Positions 5,627 to 7,705 of a stretch of 7,705 bases of DNA are shown piece by piece. Origin of the DNA: Clostridiales bacterium (GTDB lineage Bacteria > Bacillota > Clostridia > Oscillospirales > QAMX01); assembly GCA_012514045.1 (NCBI GenBank), contig JAAZBA010000378.1, forward strand, positions 1 through 7,705, read 5' to 3'. The notes under the pieces were generated by a model, which saw only the letters and a program-made list of their open reading frames with translations, had not been told where the DNA came from and ran no database searches. A program made the translations under genes and the position numbers. How positions within the stretch are numbered: position 1 is the stretch's first letter; the number at the start of each line of letters is the position of its first letter.

Positions 5627-7456
5627 ATGAAAAACCGCATATTCCTCAGACTCCTTGCATTCATTCTGACGCTAGTCATGGTCCTCTCCCTTGTTTCAGG
5701 ATGTTCGTCAAAAAAGAAAACGGAAACAAAGACTGAAACAAAAACAGAGGAGAAGAAGGAAGAGACTAAAAAAGAAGAGCCCAAGAAGGAAGAACCTAAG
5801 AAAGAAGAACCCAAGAAAGAAGAGCCTAAGAAGGAAGAGAAAAAGGAAGAAGCCCCTTCCGGCGCTACCTATGAGCTTAACGAGCTTGGCCAGCTTCCGC
5901 TTGTAAAGAGCGGCGAGGCTGTTCTCTCCATCGGCCTTCCCCAGTCCCCGTCTGTAACAGACTATGAGGACAACTACCTCACAAACTACCTTGAAGAGCG
6001 TGGAGGCTTTGAAATCGAGTTTGTATTCTTCCCCACCAGCGGCACTGAAGCCAGACAGAAGCTCGAGCTTATGATTTCATCCAACCAGGAGCTCCCAGAT
6101 ATCGTAACATCAATCGGCGTGGGCTCGATTGGCAAGCAGACATACGGCCAGCAGGGCGTATTCCTTGCGATCGATGATTGGCTGGAGACAGAGACATTCT
6201 GGTTCCCGCAGGCTAAGGAAAGATGGCTAACGGAGCAGGAAAAGGAGGACATAGTCACATTCTACAAATCTACTGATGGTAAAACCTACGGTTTCCCCTA
6301 CGTGACATGCGATCCCACAGATAACGTAGCTCACTGCCTCTGGATTAATAAGCCCTGGCTTGACACCCTGGGACTCGATGTTCCCAAAACAACTGACGAG
6401 TTTTTCGAAGCTCTTGTAGCCTTCCGCGACAAAGACCCGAACGGAAACGGGATAGATGACGAACTCCCCTTCACAGGCGCAAATGCTTGGGTTTCTGACC
6501 CGATTGAGACACTTATGAATGCCTTCATCTATTATTCACCCTACAGACTCAATGTAGAAAATGGTGTTGTAAGCGTTCCTTATGTTGAAGAAGCGTACCG
6601 TGACGGTCTGCGCTGGATGAACTCCATGATAAAGGAAAACCTCTTTGATGCCTCTTCCTTTACAATGGACGGCGCGCAGCATAAAGCTATATTCGATCTC
6701 CCAGATGATCAGGTTTCCTACTGCGGATCATTTACAGGACACCCGTACACAAAGTTTGCTATAGACAATCCTCACAGAACAGAGTATGTCCATGCCTTTC
6801 CTCTTGAGGGACCCAATGGTGTAGCATACGCCCCCACCCGAGTAACAGGCTACGGATATAGCTGCTTCATCACAAAGTACGCAGAGGATCCTCTCCTTGC
6901 TTTCCGTTTCCTCGATTCACAGTGCGATCCCGAAGCCGCCATAACAGTACGTTGGGGTAAAGAGGGCGTAAACTGGGTGTGGGCTGAGGAAGGGGAGACA
7001 ACCCGTTTAGCGCCTCTTGGCTATAAGCCGGTATTTAAAGAGCTCGAGATTATCTGGGGCACAGAAAATAATACAATCTGGAACGCCAACCCCTTTAACT
7101 TTGCTCCCGGCGCTGTATATGCCGGCACTGTAGCTAAGCCTCAGGAAGAGTTTACAAGTGAGGCTGCTTATCTCGGCGAGATCATATATCACGAATCCAT
7201 ATTTGATCTCATGAGACCGGAGTGCACACCCGATGAAACAGTGACAATCATGGTTTACACTGCCGAAGAGGATGCTCTTGTCACAGAAATTGGCACACCG
7301 ATTCTTGAGTACGAAAGGGAGTGCCGCGCTGCATTTGTTACAGGCACAATGGATATAGATAAGGATTGGGATTCCTACATCGATACCCTGTACAGCATGG
7401 GTTTAGAAGACTACATCGCCACTGTTCAGACTTGCTACGACAGAATGTATAAGTAA
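5627..7456 (+). CDS. LipO-type extracellular solute-binding lipoprotein, paralog 2
   Basis: This 609-residue secreted lipoprotein is a close paralog of the preceding gene. From residue 82 onward the two align with a single one-residue gap, and by eye about four fifths of positions are identical. The signal peptide is four residues longer, with lipobox LVSG-C and Cys26. The KKEE linker has the same number of units (about 43-75), and the calcium-loop-like DKDPNGNGIDDE is at 268-279. It has eight further cysteines in the domain; several that differ from paralog 1 (such as HCW to HAF and NWCW to NWVW) suggest these are not conserved disulfides. Differences cluster in stretches around the presumed binding face and near the C-terminal third, so substrate preference may differ. 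The start is set by AAAGGAG 8 bases upstream. The upstream region is unlike that of paralog 1, which points to separate regulation. It is followed by its own terminator and then by a transposase fragment. Confidence 0.85.
   Translation: MKNRIFLRLLAFILTLVMVLSLVSGCSSKKKTETKTETKTEEKKEETKKEEPKKEEPKKEEPKKEEPKKEEKKEEAPSGATYELNELGQLPLVKSGEAVLSIGLPQSPSVTDYEDNYLTNYLEERGGFEIEFVFFPTSGTEARQKLELMISSNQELPDIVTSIGVGSIGKQTYGQQGVFLAIDDWLETETFWFPQAKERWLTEQEKEDIVTFYKSTDGKTYGFPYVTCDPTDNVAHCLWINKPWLDTLGLDVPKTTDEFFEALVAFRDKDPNGNGIDDELPFTGANAWVSDPIETLMNAFIYYSPYRLNVENGVVSVPYVEEAYRDGLRWMNSMIKENLFDASSFTMDGAQHKAIFDLPDDQVSYCGSFTGHPYTKFAIDNPHRTEYVHAFPLEGPNGVAYAPTRVTGYGYSCFITKYAEDPLLAFRFLDSQCDPEAAITVRWGKEGVNWVWAEEGETTRLAPLGYKPVFKELEIIWGTENNTIWNANPFNFAPGAVYAGTVAKPQEEFTSEAAYLGEIIYHESIFDLMRPECTPDETVTIMVYTAEEDALVTEIGTPILEYERECRAAFVTGTMDIDKDWDSYIDTLYSMGLEDYIATVQTCYDRMYK
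5753..5851 (+). repeat. KKEE pentapeptide repeat linker (paralog 2)
   Basis: Residues 43-75 read KKEET, four KKEEP units, KKEE and KKEE. The unit count equals that of paralog 1, but two Thr-ending units are Pro-ending here, and the same order of TETK repeats precedes it (from 5711). The more uniform Pro series suggests recent unit homogenisation or a preference for an extended rod. Confidence 0.85.
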
Positions 7457-7483
7457 AATTTGCGTAGCTTAATAAGAGCCGCC
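7433..7483 (+). repeat. 51-nt identical 3' block, copy 2
   Basis: Partner of 5355-5405, at a constant offset of 2078 bases. It covers the last codons, the stop at 7454-7456, the short 3' untranslated stretch and the start of the terminator stem; the first difference is at 7484. Confidence 0.8.
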
Positions 7484-7504
7484 CTCTCGGGGGCGGCTTC
7501 TTTT
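7477..7504 (+). terminator. Terminator of the second lipoprotein gene
   Basis: AGCCGCCC (7477-7484) pairs perfectly with GGGCGGCT (7491-7498) over eight positions with the loop TCTCGG, followed by TCTTTT. It is homologous to the terminator at 5399-5425 but lacks the UUCG tetraloop. Confidence 0.85.
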
Positions 7505-7524
7505 GTGTAGCAAGAGAAAAATCA

Positions 7525-7705
7525 TGTTGGTTTGTCAATGATATGTTACACCGAGGCGCAAGAAATTAAAGAGAGTAGTTTTAGGAGAATTCCAGTTAAG
7601 AGGCCGCATAGGGAAGTTGTTATATTTACGGAGATGAACAGCAAGTTGAGCCTTGAAATCACTAAAAGAATAAAAGGTATGTGTAGCGTAGAAGTATTCG
7701 TTATC
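7525..7705 (-). mobile_element. End of an insertion sequence running off the right edge (boundary uncertain)
   Basis: The transposase C-terminus at 7535-7705 implies an insertion sequence whose 3' end lies within the 20 or so bases before it. TGTTGG at 7525 could be the element tip, since many such elements begin with TG. The second copy of the tip and any target-site duplication are outside the window, so the exact end is a guess. The insertion lies just past the lipoprotein terminator and disrupts no visible gene. Confidence 0.4.
7535..7705 (-). CDS. DDE (integrase-core) transposase, C-terminal fragment cut by the window edge
   Basis: The minus-strand frame is open from the right edge to the TGA at 7537-7535 and gives 56 residues. 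It contains YATHTFYSFSDF followed by RKYNNFPMRPLNWNSP. This resembles the end of the integrase catalytic domain in IS3/IS481-like transposases, where a helix is followed by YN-x(n)-RP-x-L-x(2)-SP. The catalytic Asp-Asp-Glu residues would lie beyond the window. The family is inferred from this short tail only. The opposite strand is also open here (ATG at 7538) but shows no ribosome binding site and no recognisable motif. Confidence 0.72.
   Translation of the reverse strand, partial: DNEYFYATHTFYSFSDFKAQLAVHLRKYNNFPMRPLNWNSPKTTLFNFLRLGVTYH

Noticed and set aside
7538..7705. Plus-strand open frame running to the right edge
   Set aside because: No Shine-Dalgarno and no recognisable motif; the opposite strand has a clear transposase signature over the same bases.
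1..7705. CRISPR array, tRNA or rRNA gene, toxin-antitoxin pair, phage or defence genes
   Set aside because: No spaced repeat array, tRNA-like cloverleaf, rRNA-like stretch or matching protein motifs were found; the only regular repeats are the coding KKEE linkers.

Overview
The window looks like a chromosomal piece of a Gram-positive anaerobe, most likely a Clostridia-type Bacillota and possibly uncultured. The reasons are strong AGGAGG-type ribosome binding sites, sigma-A-like promoters, an NfnAB pair (an electron-bifurcating enzyme of anaerobes), and two large lipoprotein solute-binding proteins of the LipO/SBP_bac_1 type. Species and genus cannot be read from the sequence.

Layout, left to right. 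(1) Bases 2-43 hold the last codons of an upstream gene. Its TGA overlaps the ATG of a 264-residue isochorismatase-like protein (40-834, +) whose usual Asp and Lys active-site residues are not apparent. (2) A long hairpin at 841-878 separates this gene from a convergent minus-strand operon; its run of T's makes it mainly the terminator of that operon. (3) The operon nfnA (2322-3170) - nfnB (901-2307) encodes NADH-dependent reduced ferredoxin:NADP+ oxidoreductase. It has a good extended -10 promoter at 3214-3242, and the likely nfnA start is the ATG at 3170, not the TTG at 3188. (4) A 393-base AT-rich divergent intergenic region (3171-3563) carries the nfn promoter, a promoter for the rightward gene with an inverted repeat in its spacer, an imperfect 19-nt direct repeat, and a leader of about 180 nt with no recognised riboswitch. 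(5) Two tandem paralogous lipoproteins follow (3564-5378 and 5627-7456, +), each with a lipobox, a Lys/Glu-rich pentapeptide linker, a large sugar-type solute-binding domain, and its own terminator. Their last codons, 3' untranslated stretch and the left side of the terminator are identical over 51 nt, although their upstream regions are unrelated. (6) At the right edge, on the minus strand, is the C-terminal end of a DDE transposase (7535-7705).

Functionally, the nfn operon balances NADH, NADPH and ferredoxin in fermentation. The two lipoproteins probably capture a carbohydrate or similar solute for an ABC importer whose permease genes are not in view, and separate upstream regions suggest they are expressed independently. 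I see no clear previously undescribed system here. The points most worth checking are the duplicated binding proteins with the conserved 3' end, the atypical active site of the isochorismatase-like protein, and the possible operator sites in the divergent intergenic region.
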